From NCBI RefSeq assembly GCF_015714715.1, contig NZ_WAHS01000002.1:124001-188000 (forward strand): a stretch of DNA of 64,000 nucleotides. Direction: 5' to 3'. The DNA comes from Aestuariivirga litoralis (GTDB lineage Bacteria; Pseudomonadota; Alphaproteobacteria; Rhizobiales; Aestuariivirgaceae). Under the pieces are notes generated by a model that saw only the letters and a program-made list of their open reading frames with translations, ran no database searches and was not told where the DNA came from. Positions within the stretch are counted from its first letter, which is position 1; each line of letters opens with the position of its first letter. This document shows positions 43,869 to 53,884 of this stretch, piece after piece. A program made the position numbers and the translations under genes.

Positions 43869-44939
43869 ATGCGCATTCTCATTGTCACTGACGCCTGGCC
43901 GCCACAGGTCAATGGCGTGGTCCGCACCCTGCAAACCGTGGGCGCCAAGTTGCGCCTGGCAGGCCACGATGTTCACTACATCACGCCGGAAGGCCGCAAA
44001 AGCTGGGGCGTTCCCAATTATCCTGAAATCCAGCTGGCCCTCGTCAGTGCCAAAACCATTGGCCGCGAAATCGATACGCTGGCCCCCGATGCGATCCATA
44101 TCGCCACTGAAGGCCCGCTGGGCTGGGCCGCCCGCAAGGCGTGCCTGAAGCGCGGCTTGCCCTACACGACCAGCTTCCACACCCGCTTCGCCGAATATCT
44201 CGACATGCGCAGCCCCATTCCCGGCACCGGCAAATTCATCTGGTCCGTCCTGCGCCGCTTCCACCAACACGCCCAAGCCGTGATGGTGCCCACCCAAACC
44301 ATCGCCACGCTGCTGGAAGACAAGGGCTTCCGCAATGTGAAGACCTGGACGCGCGGCGTGAATCATCAGAATTTCAAACCGCAAAAGACGCGCGACTATT
44401 TTGACCTGCCGCGTCCCATTCTGCTTCATGCCGGACGTTTGACACCGGAGAAGAACATCGAAGCGTTCCTCAAGCTTGATGTGCCGGGCTCAAAGGTGGT
44501 GGTCGGCGAAGGTCCGATCCGCCAAGACCTCGCCAACAAATATCCCAAGGCCTATTTCACCGGCTATCTGGCGGAACAAGACCTTGCCGCCGCCATGGCC
44601 AGCGCCGATTGCTTCATCTTCCCCAGCACCACCGATACATTCGGTCTGGTGATGATCGAAGCTATGGCCTGCGGCACGCCGGTTGCAGCCTTTCCTGTAC
44701 CCAGCCCCGTCGATGTGATCGAAGACGGTGTGACCGGCGTGATGAATGCCGATTTGGCCGAAGCCATCAAAACTGCTTTGAAGCTTGATCGCACCAAGGT
44801 CCAGAAGGCGGCCCAGAAATTTACCTGGGAAAGAGTGGCCGACATGTTTGCCGGCTGGCTGGTACAGATCGGCGCGCAAAAGTTTGGCAAGGCCCAGAGC
44901 GACGACGCGGTTCTGAAACCCGTTTACGAACCGAACTAA
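43869..44939 (+). CDS. Glycosyltransferase family 4 protein
   Basis: A 356-residue GT-B enzyme. N-terminal strand ILIVTDAWPPQVNGVVRTL, acceptor region HTRFAEYLDMRSP, and the C-terminal donor-binding block HAGRLTPEKNIEAFL with the E-x7-E motif in FGLVMIEAMACGTPVAAF. It resembles alpha-mannosyl- or glucuronosyl-type transferases acting on lipid acceptors in alphaproteobacteria, but donor and acceptor are not determined. The 3' end overlaps the next gene by four bases, convergent. Confidence 0.9.
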   Translation: MRILIVTDAWPPQVNGVVRTLQTVGAKLRLAGHDVHYITPEGRKSWGVPNYPEIQLALVSAKTIGREIDTLAPDAIHIATEGPLGWAARKACLKRGLPYTTSFHTRFAEYLDMRSPIPGTGKFIWSVLRRFHQHAQAVMVPTQTIATLLEDKGFRNVKTWTRGVNHQNFKPQKTRDYFDLPRPILLHAGRLTPEKNIEAFLKLDVPGSKVVVGEGPIRQDLANKYPKAYFTGYLAEQDLAAAMASADCFIFPSTTDTFGLVMIEAMACGTPVAAFPVPSPVDVIEDGVTGVMNADLAEAIKTALKLDRTKVQKAAQKFTWERVADMFAGWLVQIGAQKFGKAQSDDAVLKPVYEPN

Positions 44940-45721
44940 GCCGAGCGCTTGTTGCCGTAGAAAACCTGTTCGCGCTCGCGCAGATGCGCCCGCACGGCGT
45001 CGCCGAACGCGGTAAAAATCTTCACGGAATCCGGATTGCTGGCGGCCTTGTATTCGGGGTGCCACTGCATGCCGAGGTTAAATCCGCGCGCGCCTTTCAC
45101 CGACACAGCCTCGATAATGCCATCAGGTGCGGTCGCTTCCACCTGAAGGCCAGGCGCCAGGCTTTTCACACCCTGCCGGTGCACCGAATTGATCGTGGTC
45201 TCGCTCTTGCCAAGGATACGCGACAGAACACCATTCTTCTCAATGCTGATCTTGTGCGCCATCTTGTAGCGCTCGTCAGGGTCTTCACCATGGCCACGGT
45301 GATCGAGACGGCCGGGTTTGTCCTGCAACTCAGTCTCCAGTGTGCCGCCCATTGTCACATTGAGTTCCTGAAAACCACGGCAGATGCACAGCAGCGGAAT
45401 GCCCCGCGCGATGACAGCCTTGATCAGCTTCAGCGTGGTCGTGTCGCGCGCATGGTCATAGGGTTCATGCGCCTCAGTGGCCTCTTCGCCATAATGCGGC
45501 GGATGCACATTGGAAACAGCCCCCGTCATCAGCACGCCGTCAAAATGATCGAGCAGCGCGTCGATCCCGGCTTCATCCAGCAGCGATGGAATCATCACCG
45601 ATGCAACCTTCGACACATCCGTCAGTGCACGGACATATTTGTCGCCCAGCGAATGAAACAGGAAACCGGACTTTTCGTACGTATCGGCAGGAAGGCCGAC
45701 CAAGGGAAGTTTTGCGCTCAT
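44936..45721 (-). CDS. Class I glutamine amidotransferase-like gamma-glutamyl hydrolase (PuuD-like)
   Basis: A 261-residue peptidase C26 protein. The nucleophile is the cysteine in LLCICRGFQELNV; the histidine and glutamate are in GMQWHPEYKA. Family members hydrolyse gamma-glutamyl amides such as gamma-glutamyl-GABA in putrescine breakdown. The ureohydrolase two genes upstream on the same strand would fit polyamine metabolism, but the chromate transporter between them weakens that. Confidence 0.88.
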   Translation of the reverse strand: MSAKLPLVGLPADTYEKSGFLFHSLGDKYVRALTDVSKVASVMIPSLLDEAGIDALLDHFDGVLMTGAVSNVHPPHYGEEATEAHEPYDHARDTTTLKLIKAVIARGIPLLCICRGFQELNVTMGGTLETELQDKPGRLDHRGHGEDPDERYKMAHKISIEKNGVLSRILGKSETTINSVHRQGVKSLAPGLQVEATAPDGIIEAVSVKGARGFNLGMQWHPEYKAASNPDSVKIFTAFGDAVRAHLREREQVFYGNKRSA

Positions 45722-45725
45722 GTTC

Positions 45726-46982
45726 TCACAACAGAGGAATGACGGATTTCCAGATTATGCCTAGGGTTGCAGCGAAAGCCAAGGTCCGCGTCATGCCCCA
45801 TTTTGCATGGAGCAATGCAAGTGCAGCGAGGATGGTGAGGATCAAGGCAGGTGTATCGATTGTACTGAAATCCGGCCACCAGATGGGCACCGGGCCTTGG
45901 GCCCGCGCCACTGAACCGAAGATCACATGCAGTCCGAACCACAAGGAAAGATTCAAGATAACGCCCACCACGGCAGCCGTGACGCGTGACAAGGCCTTGG
46001 CCAGACGCGGATTGGACTGAATGTAAGCGAGATAGGGCGCACCGACGAAAACCCACAGGAAACAGGGTGCAAAGCTCATCCACAGGAAGATCAGGCCACC
46101 GAGCAACCCGGCCCAGATTGTCCCCTGCGCCTTCGCCGCAGCGAGAAAACCCACAAACTGCCCTACCAGGATCAACGGCCCCGGCGTGGTCTCAGCAAGC
46201 CCCAGCCCGTCAATCATTTGCCCCGCGGTGAGCCAGTGGTGCTGATCGACCACCGCCTGCCCCATGTAAGAAAGCATCGCATAAGCCCCACCGAATGTGA
46301 CCACAGCCAGCCGCGCAAAGAAATTGCCGAGCCCGGCAAACACGCCGTCCGCCGCAGCCAGGTTCAACACCGCAAGCGGAGCCAGCCACACGAATGTCCA
46401 GATCATCGCCTGCCGCGCGACGGGCCGTGGGTCCGGCAGCGCCACCTTCTTACCCGGAACCTCGTCCGCCATCAGGAAGCCTGAAGCGGCCGCGAGAATG
46501 ACCACCAGCGGAAATGGAACATTAAATCCAAAGATCGCCACGAAAGCCAATGCGGCCACCACATAGTCAGCATGGGATTTCAGCGCCCGCTTCGCCACCC
46601 GCACCAGCGCTTCCAGCACGATTGCCAGCACCGCCGCCTTGATGCCCCAGAACAGGGCATTGACCAGAGGCACATGGCCGAACAACGCATAAAGCGTGGC
46701 GAGCGCAAACATCACCACCGCCCCCGGCAGCACGAACAATAACCCCGCCGCCAACCCGCCCCACATGCCGTGGCTCCGCCAGCCCAGATAGATCGCCAGC
46801 TGCTGCGCCTCCGGCCCCGGAATAAACATGCAGAAATTCAGCGCGCTGAGAAATTCCTTTTCTGAAACCAGTTCGCGCTTTTCGATCACCTCGCGGTGCA
46901 TCAGTGCAATCTGTCCCGCCGGGCCACCGAAGGATAAGCAGCCGATGCGCAGCCACAGGCGCATCATTTCAGGAAATGTCAT
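45726..46982 (-). CDS. chrA: Chromate efflux transporter, long two-domain type
   Basis: A 418-residue membrane protein with two CHR domains. The first has LSFGGPAGQIALMHREVI and FIPGPEAQQLAIYLG, the second VTFGGAYAMLSYMGQAVVDQHHW and ETTPGPLILVGQFVGF. Proposed to export chromate. Start ATG 46982 shares a base with the stop of the upstream ureohydrolase gene (TGATG), so the two are coupled. Confidence 0.93.
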   Translation of the reverse strand: MTFPEMMRLWLRIGCLSFGGPAGQIALMHREVIEKRELVSEKEFLSALNFCMFIPGPEAQQLAIYLGWRSHGMWGGLAAGLLFVLPGAVVMFALATLYALFGHVPLVNALFWGIKAAVLAIVLEALVRVAKRALKSHADYVVAALAFVAIFGFNVPFPLVVILAAASGFLMADEVPGKKVALPDPRPVARQAMIWTFVWLAPLAVLNLAAADGVFAGLGNFFARLAVVTFGGAYAMLSYMGQAVVDQHHWLTAGQMIDGLGLAETTPGPLILVGQFVGFLAAAKAQGTIWAGLLGGLIFLWMSFAPCFLWVFVGAPYLAYIQSNPRLAKALSRVTAAVVGVILNLSLWFGLHVIFGSVARAQGPVPIWWPDFSTIDTPALILTILAALALLHAKWGMTRTLAFAATLGIIWKSVIPLL

Positions 46983-47902
46983 CACTTAAATTGACGGCAC
47001 ACATGCCCCAGAACATGGGCGGCGATGCGCCCGGCAGTGAAGGCGGCCGTCCCCGTCAAGTCGCGCTTGGGTACAAATTCCACCATCGAAAAACCGGCAA
47101 TCCGCGCCCGCGTCGCCACCCCGGCAATAAGGTCGATCACATGATTGAAGGAAAGCCCGCCTGGCGTCGGGTAGCCTACGGCCGGCATGATTGAGGAATC
47201 GAGCGCGTCGAGATCCAGCGCAATCACACAATGGCTGCCGGGCTCGATCTGACCCAGGATTTCATCCAGCCCGCGCTGCAAGACATGGCGCGAGGTGAAC
47301 AAATGTGCGCCCCATTCACGGGCAGCGTTCAGATCATCAACCGGGCCACTGCCAACGCCGCGCGCCCCCACCTGCACGATGCGCCACACATGGGTCATCT
47401 CGGACGCGCGCCGCATGGTGGAAGAATAACCGGATTTTTCTCCAAAACGCACATCGCACCAGTCAATATGTGCATCAATCTGCAGAACGATGACGGGCGG
47501 CCCGCCGGAAAAGGCTTCAATGAAAGGAATAGGCACCGAGTCATCGCCACCGATCATGATCGGCACGGCACCCGCCTCGAGAATCTTGGTGGTCGTCTGC
47601 TTGATCAGGCTGCGGTTGCCTTTGCCGTCGGCAGGCTTGGTGCCGAGATTGCCAAGATCAACTGCACTGAACGCAGGATTGGGCAGCAGCACGCCCTCGA
47701 AATCAAAATCCCAATGCGACAGCATTCCGGCCTCACGGCCGAGTGCCGTGCGGATCGCTTCGCCACTGTCCGCTGTGCCCCGGTTGTCGATGCCCTTATA
47801 GGGTGTGCCATGCGGCGCGGCGAAAACGGCAGCCTGCGCGCCCTTGGCCGATTTGGCGAAGCTGGTGCCCAGAAAGGGCGAAGGTTTGACGGATTTGGCC
47901 AT
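46982..47902 (-). CDS. Ureohydrolase (agmatinase/arginase family) with altered metal ligand
   Basis: A 306-residue arginase-fold enzyme that would release urea from a guanidino compound. The metal-binding motifs are DAHID (143-147) and LDLDALD (Asp230, Asp232). The first, normally GGDHS, reads GGDDS, with Asp121 in place of histidine. This occurs in a subgroup of Rhizobiales homologs, so the substrate may not be agmatine. It is coupled to chrA by TGATG. Confidence 0.85.
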   Translation of the reverse strand: MAKSVKPSPFLGTSFAKSAKGAQAAVFAAPHGTPYKGIDNRGTADSGEAIRTALGREAGMLSHWDFDFEGVLLPNPAFSAVDLGNLGTKPADGKGNRSLIKQTTTKILEAGAVPIMIGGDDSVPIPFIEAFSGGPPVIVLQIDAHIDWCDVRFGEKSGYSSTMRRASEMTHVWRIVQVGARGVGSGPVDDLNAAREWGAHLFTSRHVLQRGLDEILGQIEPGSHCVIALDLDALDSSIMPAVGYPTPGGLSFNHVIDLIAGVATRARIAGFSMVEFVPKRDLTGTAAFTAGRIAAHVLGHVCRQFK

Positions 47903-47927
47903 GGCGTCTTTCTAGCGCGCCACGCCC

Positions 47928-49745
47928 TCAGGCTGCAATATTCATCACTTTGAGCTGGCCATTGATCTCATGCCAGCGGATGCGCGCCGCCGGAAGCACC
48001 AGCAGAGCTTCTGTGCCGGCGTCCTTGCCGTCAGCGTCCTTCCGCGCGGCCAAAGTCAACTCGCCGCCATGCAGGCGTGCTACCCGCCGCGCGATGGCGA
48101 GGCCCAAACCAAGCCCGCCCATCCGCCGTGAGGCATTGGCCTCCAGCGCCGCAAAGGGCTCCAGCAGCCGGGCTGCATCCAGGGCCGCAATGGCAGGCCC
48201 CCTGTCACGCACCGCCAGGGCAAGATCGCCATTGGCCAGCCGTGTCATTTCCACCTGCACGGCCGTGCCCTGCGGCGCAAAGCTGATCGCATGGCCCAGC
48301 ATGCTGAGCGCAATGGCCTTCAGTCTTGCCAGATCACCTGCCACTTCCACATCCTCGAACAGTTTCGCCACCAGTGAAATGCCATTCCGGTTTGCTACCG
48401 GTGCTGCTGTTTTGATCGCGTCATTTATGATCGGGCTCAAATCATCCACCTGCTCATCCAGCTTCACGCCGCGCTCCAGCTGTGTGGCCTCCAGCACGTC
48501 ATTGATGAAGCTCTGCAACTGCCGCCCACTGTTCTGGATGGTCGCCATGTAATCACGCCGCACCACAACGGGCAGGCTTTCACTGCGCGCGGAGTTCAGC
48601 ATTTCACTGAAGCCCACAATGGCATTCACCGGCATGCGCAGTTCACGGACCATCAGGCTCAAAAACTGCGCCTTGGCGGCGGAAGATTTGCGCGCGTCAT
48701 CTTCGGCCCGCGCATTGGCCTGCAAATGCTGCTGCTCTGTCGTTACATCCTGCACAAAACCACGGTAGCCCGTGAATATGCCCGCGCCATCAAAACGCGG
48801 CTTGGCCGAAATCCGCCAGTGCTTCAGGCCCGATGCATCACGCGTGGTCAAAGGCTCCTCGCGCAAATCCTCATGCACCAGGAATTTCGACGTCATCAAA
48901 GGTGCATTCTGCGAAATGAAATCCTTGAGGAAATCCACGCCTTCAAGGTCATCTCCCTTGCGCCCCAGCATCTCAGCGAATTTGGGTGCATGGAATACAA
49001 GGCGGCCGGTTGCATCGGTTTCCCACATGAAGTCCCGCAACTCCGCCCCCGCATCCGCCAGCAGCATGTTGAGCACCTGCATGTCATGGCGCAGGGTTTT
49101 CTCCGACATGACACGGCGCTTGAAGGAATAGCTCAGCGCCAGCATCACGCTCAGGCCCGCCAATACAGCCATCGCCGCCACCAGAAGCCCGTAGAGATTG
49201 ACCGAGGTTTCCGTCAGAGTGGCACGCGTCACCAGAATGGCCACCGGCGTGAGGACGAATTGCAAAGCGGTGGCCGGCAGCCGCAATGTGCAGAGCAGCC
49301 CCACCGACATCGACAGCAGCGCCAGAAGATCAATATAGGCCGCCACCGGCGCATCGCTCACCGGCGAAAACACCAGCGCCGCCCAGCCCCAGACCAGGCA
49401 CAGCGCCAGCGCCGCAAACGGCCCATAGCGCAGCACCTGCTGGCCACGCGCGGTGGATGAGCCGATGTGATCCAGCGCAAAATAACCGATGATCAGCACG
49501 GCCTCTGCCACGAAGCTGGCAATGGTCCACACCAGCAAATGCCGGGTGGCAACGAAATCAAACGCCAGCCGGTAAACCGACAGAGTGGCGAAGAAATGAA
49601 ACCCCGCCAACACCGGTAAGGTGGTGCGGGTCTCCTCCAACTGGTGCGAAACCAGCTCGGCATCAGCGTCGGAAAACAGCAGGCGCAGACGCCCGAACAG
49701 GCCAAGCCGCTTTTCCTGGGCGTTCCCAGCCGGTGAAACACTCAT
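47928..49745 (-). CDS. Histidine-kinase-like membrane protein lacking the phospho-accepting histidine
   Basis: A 605-residue protein with about six N-terminal helices (45-206), a PAS domain (about 235-335), then a HisKA-like helix and an ATPase domain. The H-box reads FLSLMVRELRMP: Arg367 stands where histidine is expected. The N-box is altered too (SMLGHAISF; Ser481 and His485 instead of asparagines), and the G1 box reads DRGPA. G2 (GLGLGL) is intact. Autophosphorylation is unlikely; it may sense and relay by protein contact, as Caulobacter DivL does with a tyrosine. No response regulator is adjacent. This is the open frame's furthest start. Confidence 0.88.
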   Translation of the reverse strand: MSVSPAGNAQEKRLGLFGRLRLLFSDADAELVSHQLEETRTTLPVLAGFHFFATLSVYRLAFDFVATRHLLVWTIASFVAEAVLIIGYFALDHIGSSTARGQQVLRYGPFAALALCLVWGWAALVFSPVSDAPVAAYIDLLALLSMSVGLLCTLRLPATALQFVLTPVAILVTRATLTETSVNLYGLLVAAMAVLAGLSVMLALSYSFKRRVMSEKTLRHDMQVLNMLLADAGAELRDFMWETDATGRLVFHAPKFAEMLGRKGDDLEGVDFLKDFISQNAPLMTSKFLVHEDLREEPLTTRDASGLKHWRISAKPRFDGAGIFTGYRGFVQDVTTEQQHLQANARAEDDARKSSAAKAQFLSLMVRELRMPVNAIVGFSEMLNSARSESLPVVVRRDYMATIQNSGRQLQSFINDVLEATQLERGVKLDEQVDDLSPIINDAIKTAAPVANRNGISLVAKLFEDVEVAGDLARLKAIALSMLGHAISFAPQGTAVQVEMTRLANGDLALAVRDRGPAIAALDAARLLEPFAALEANASRRMGGLGLGLAIARRVARLHGGELTLAARKDADGKDAGTEALLVLPAARIRWHEINGQLKVMNIAA

Positions 49746-49850
49746 GGATCAAGGCCCCGAATCAATAAAATGCAATCATGTCCTTGTTGCCGCACCCACC
49801 CCTGTCCCGTCTAGACCTTGCACGGGCATTGCCTGCATAAGGGCGTCATC

Positions 49851-50876
49851 ATGAGTTTTTTGCCGCCGGGCCACCCGCCCATTCCCACCCCGAAGACAGG
49901 CTTGTTGCTGATCAACCTCGGCACACCCGAGGCCACCGATTTTTTTTCGGTTCGCACTTACCTTAAGGAATTTCTGAGTGACCGCCGCGTGATTGAAATC
50001 AATCCGCTGATCTGGTGGCCCATCCTCAATGGCATCATCCTGAATGTCAGGCCCAAAAAATCTGGCCACGCCTATGAAAAAATCTGGAACCGCGAACTGA
50101 ACGAATCTCCCCTGAAGACCTATACGCGTGAACAGGCCTTAAAACTCACTGCAGCGCTGGGCAAAAAGGATCAGTTGATCGTTGATTGGGCCATGCGCTA
50201 CGGCAAGCCGGCAATTGCAGACAAAATCCGTGCGCTGAAACAACAGGGTTGCGAGCGCATCGTGTTGTTCCCCCTCTATCCGCAATATTCGGCCGCCACC
50301 ACCGCAACAGCCCTCGACAAGGCCTACCAGGAACTGCAGTCCATGCGCTGGCAGCCTGCCATACGCACGGTTCCTCCCTACTATGATCACCCAGCTTATA
50401 TCGACGCTGTCGCCGTGTCCTTGGAACAGGCGATGAAGGATCTGCCGTGGAAGCCAGACCGTGTCTTGATCGCGTTCCATGGCTTGCCGCGCGAATACCT
50501 GAACAGGGGCGATCCCTATCATTGCCACTGCCAGAAGACGGCGCGCCTGGTGCGAGAGAAGCTGAAGCTGAGCAAGGATTTCCTGCAGGTGGTTTTCCAA
50601 TCGCGGTTCGGCAAAGCCGAATGGCTGAAGCCCTATGCGCAGGACACAGTGGAAGGGCTGCCGGCAGAAGGCGTCAAAAATCTCCTGATGATTTCACCTG
50701 GCTTCGCCTCCGACTGCGTGGAAACGCTGGAAGAACTCGCCATCGGCCTGAAGGAAACCTTCACCGAAAATGGCGGCGATAATTTCGCCGTAGTGCCGTG
50801 TCTGAATGACAGCACGGCGTCGATCGCCATGCTCGCTGAAATCGCCAGCAATGAACTTAAGGGCTGGCTGCGCTAA
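49851..50876 (+). CDS. hemH: Ferrochelatase
   Basis: A 341-residue terminal enzyme of heme synthesis that inserts iron into protoporphyrin. LLINLGTPEATDFFSVRTYLKEFLSDRRVI start region, the metal-site histidine in IAFHGLPREYL and the glutamate region in SPGFASDCVETLEEL. The conserved FPLYPQYSAATT lies between. ATG 49851 is taken; the frame from 49818 adds an unlikely leader. Confidence 0.97.
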   Translation: MSFLPPGHPPIPTPKTGLLLINLGTPEATDFFSVRTYLKEFLSDRRVIEINPLIWWPILNGIILNVRPKKSGHAYEKIWNRELNESPLKTYTREQALKLTAALGKKDQLIVDWAMRYGKPAIADKIRALKQQGCERIVLFPLYPQYSAATTATALDKAYQELQSMRWQPAIRTVPPYYDHPAYIDAVAVSLEQAMKDLPWKPDRVLIAFHGLPREYLNRGDPYHCHCQKTARLVREKLKLSKDFLQVVFQSRFGKAEWLKPYAQDTVEGLPAEGVKNLLMISPGFASDCVETLEELAIGLKETFTENGGDNFAVVPCLNDSTASIAMLAEIASNELKGWLR

Positions 50877-50940
50877 GCCCTGTCTGTCTTGTAATAATCA
50901 CATCCGCCCCCTAAGTTACTGGCAAAAGAGGGAGGCCTAA

Positions 50941-51921
<981 letters not shown>

Positions 51922-51927
51922 TTGCTC

Positions 51928-52374
51928 ATGGATCAAATCTTCCCCGGCCTCGGCCCCTATTTCTGGTGGATCATCGCGGGCCTGCTGCTGATCGCCGAAA
52001 TGCTCGCCCCCGGCTTCTTCATGATCTGGTTTGCAGCAGCGGCGGCTGTGACAGCGCTGGCCCACATCATCTATCCGCAAGGCTGGATCGGCGAAGTCGC
52101 CATCTTCGCGGTTCTCGCGGGCGTCGCTGTCGCCGTGTCATGGCGTTTCGTCACGGCAAGCTGGGCCACCAAATCCGACCAGCCCAACTTGAACCAGCGC
52201 CACAATGGCCTGATCGGCCAAACCTATCCACTGATGGAACCCATCATAAATGGCCGCGGCAAGATCGACGCCGGCGGCACCGTCTGGGACGTCGAAGGCC
52301 CTGACCTCGCCCAAGGTGCAAGAGTCAAAGTCGTCGGCACTGATGGGATGAAACTGAAAGTGATGGCGGCTTAA
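51928..52374 (+). CDS. NfeD-like membrane protein, partner of the SPFH protein
   Basis: A 148-residue protein with three or so N-terminal helices (about 10-80) and a C-terminal OB-fold domain (LIGQTYPLMEPIINGRGKI through GTDGMKLKVMAA). The NfeD OB-fold binds the SPFH partner. No protease domain is present, so it is the short form. Confidence 0.93.
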   Translation: MDQIFPGLGPYFWWIIAGLLLIAEMLAPGFFMIWFAAAAAVTALAHIIYPQGWIGEVAIFAVLAGVAVAVSWRFVTASWATKSDQPNLNQRHNGLIGQTYPLMEPIINGRGKIDAGGTVWDVEGPDLAQGARVKVVGTDGMKLKVMAA

Positions 52375-52377
52375 GCC

Positions 52378-53130
52378 CTAAGGCAGCCGCCCCTCAACCT
52401 TCAACTTCTCGATGAAACCATCCAGCTGCTTGTAAGTGGCATTGGCAATCGCCGCGCCCACGCTTACGCGGCGCACGCCCACGGATGCCATGTCGGCCAC
52501 TGAAAGCCCCGTGCCCGTCAGATTGGCATTCACCGGCTTGTTCACGCCGCCAGCCTTTTGCTTGATCTGCGCCAGCGTCTTCAGCCCCGGCGCATAGAGG
52601 CAATCCGCACCCGCCTCGCCATAGGCATTAAGCCGCGCCAGAACTGCATTCATATCGATGTTCTTCATCAGATAGGCTTCGCAGCGCCCGATCAGCATCA
52701 GATCCTGGCCGGAGGCATCAATCGCCTGACGCGCCGCCTTGATCCGCTCCACCGCCACATCCAGCGCGAAGAACTTATCGCCATCGCGGTCTTCAATCGA
52801 AATGCCCGCCACGCCCGTGTCGATGCAGCGCGTCACATTAGCGGCCACGCCCGCAGCCGTGTCAGAAAAGCCCGCTTCAAAATCGGCATTCACCGGCAAA
52901 TCTGTTACGCCGGAGAGAAAGCGCAAATGATCCAGCACTTCGTCAACCGTCATCTCGCCATCATCCTTGCCGATGGCCCAGGCCGCACCCGCGCTGGTGG
53001 AGGCAATCGCCTGAAAACCCGCCTTGGCGCAGCGAATGGCCGATCCGCCATCCCAGGGATTGGGCAGCACGAAGCACCCCTTTTCATGCAGAGCCCGAAA
53101 AGCAGCGCGGCGGTGTTGGACTGATGACAT
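52378..53130 (-). CDS. Isocitrate lyase/PEP mutase superfamily protein
   Basis: A 250-residue TIM-barrel protein with the superfamily's metal-binding ADFEAGF segment and SIEDRDGD strand, plus a C-terminal NANLTGTGLSVADMASVGVRRVS stretch. The group includes carboxyvinyl-phosphonate and oxaloacetate-processing enzymes; the exact substrate is unknown. Start ATG 53130 has AGGGA close upstream. It is coupled to the HAD gene, whose stop at 53139 precedes it by 8 bases. Confidence 0.88.
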   Translation of the reverse strand: MSSVQHRRAAFRALHEKGCFVLPNPWDGGSAIRCAKAGFQAIASTSAGAAWAIGKDDGEMTVDEVLDHLRFLSGVTDLPVNADFEAGFSDTAAGVAANVTRCIDTGVAGISIEDRDGDKFFALDVAVERIKAARQAIDASGQDLMLIGRCEAYLMKNIDMNAVLARLNAYGEAGADCLYAPGLKTLAQIKQKAGGVNKPVNANLTGTGLSVADMASVGVRRVSVGAAIANATYKQLDGFIEKLKVEGRLP

Positions 53131-53138
53131 TTGATCCC

Positions 53139-53831
53139 TCACAGAACTTCCAGAAGTTGCCCCAGGCTTTCAATCTCTACAGCAGGCTTCCCCGGTAATC
53201 TGTCAGCAGGCGTGGGGGCCCGCTTCACCCGCACCGCCTGAAAGCCGAACTGTGCAGCCGATTGCGCATCCCACCCGCTGGACGAGACAAAGCAGATCGA
53301 CGGCGCATCCTGAATGCCGAATTTCTGCATGGCCAGGCGGTAAGCGCGGCGGCTGGGCTTGTAGATGCCCACATCTTCCACCGAGATCGCATGTTCAAAC
53401 ATCTTGTCTATGCCTGCGTTACGCAACATCGCATCCAGCATCGAGGGGCTACCATTGGAGAGAAGCGCCAACCTGCGGCCCTTGGCCTTCAGCGCCTCAA
53501 GTGCTGCCACCACACCGTCATGCGGCTCCAGCTTCAACACGGCAGACATCACTTCATCAGCCAGCCCGGCCTCGGAAATGCCTAAACACTCCAGCGTGAA
53601 ATCCAGCGCCTCGCGCATCACTGTCCAGTAATCGGCATGCACGCCCGTGAGACTGCGCACCCAGGCATATTCATTCTGCTTCGCTGTCCACAGTGCATTG
53701 GCCGCATCAAGCTTGTCGCCAAAAGCAGAAGCCTGCTTGCGGATCGGGCCATCGGTGTCGAACAGCGTGCCATAGGCATCGAACACGATCGCCTGCACGC
53801 CTTCCAGTTTTTTGAAAAGAGTCTCCCCCAT
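53139..53831 (-). CDS. Haloacid dehalogenase type II-like hydrolase
   Basis: A 230-residue HAD protein with the nucleophile in VFDAYGTLFDT. The serine/asparagine motif is LLSNGSPSML, the lysine is in YKPSRRAY, and the last motif FVSSSGWDAQSAAQFGF matches L-2-haloacid dehalogenases. It may act on a haloacid or a related 2-substituted acid. It is cotranscribed with the isocitrate-lyase-like gene. Confidence 0.9.
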   Translation of the reverse strand: MGETLFKKLEGVQAIVFDAYGTLFDTDGPIRKQASAFGDKLDAANALWTAKQNEYAWVRSLTGVHADYWTVMREALDFTLECLGISEAGLADEVMSAVLKLEPHDGVVAALEALKAKGRRLALLSNGSPSMLDAMLRNAGIDKMFEHAISVEDVGIYKPSRRAYRLAMQKFGIQDAPSICFVSSSGWDAQSAAQFGFQAVRVKRAPTPADRLPGKPAVEIESLGQLLEVL

Positions 53832-53884
53832 GCCGGCAACATAGCGGCACGGGCATCACGCGAATAGATCGTGGTCGGAGGTTT

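Noticed and set aside
44936-47902. Polyamine catabolic operon (PuuD plus agmatinase)
   Set aside because: A chromate transporter lies between the two, the ureohydrolase has an altered metal site, and no transaminase or dehydrogenase is present.
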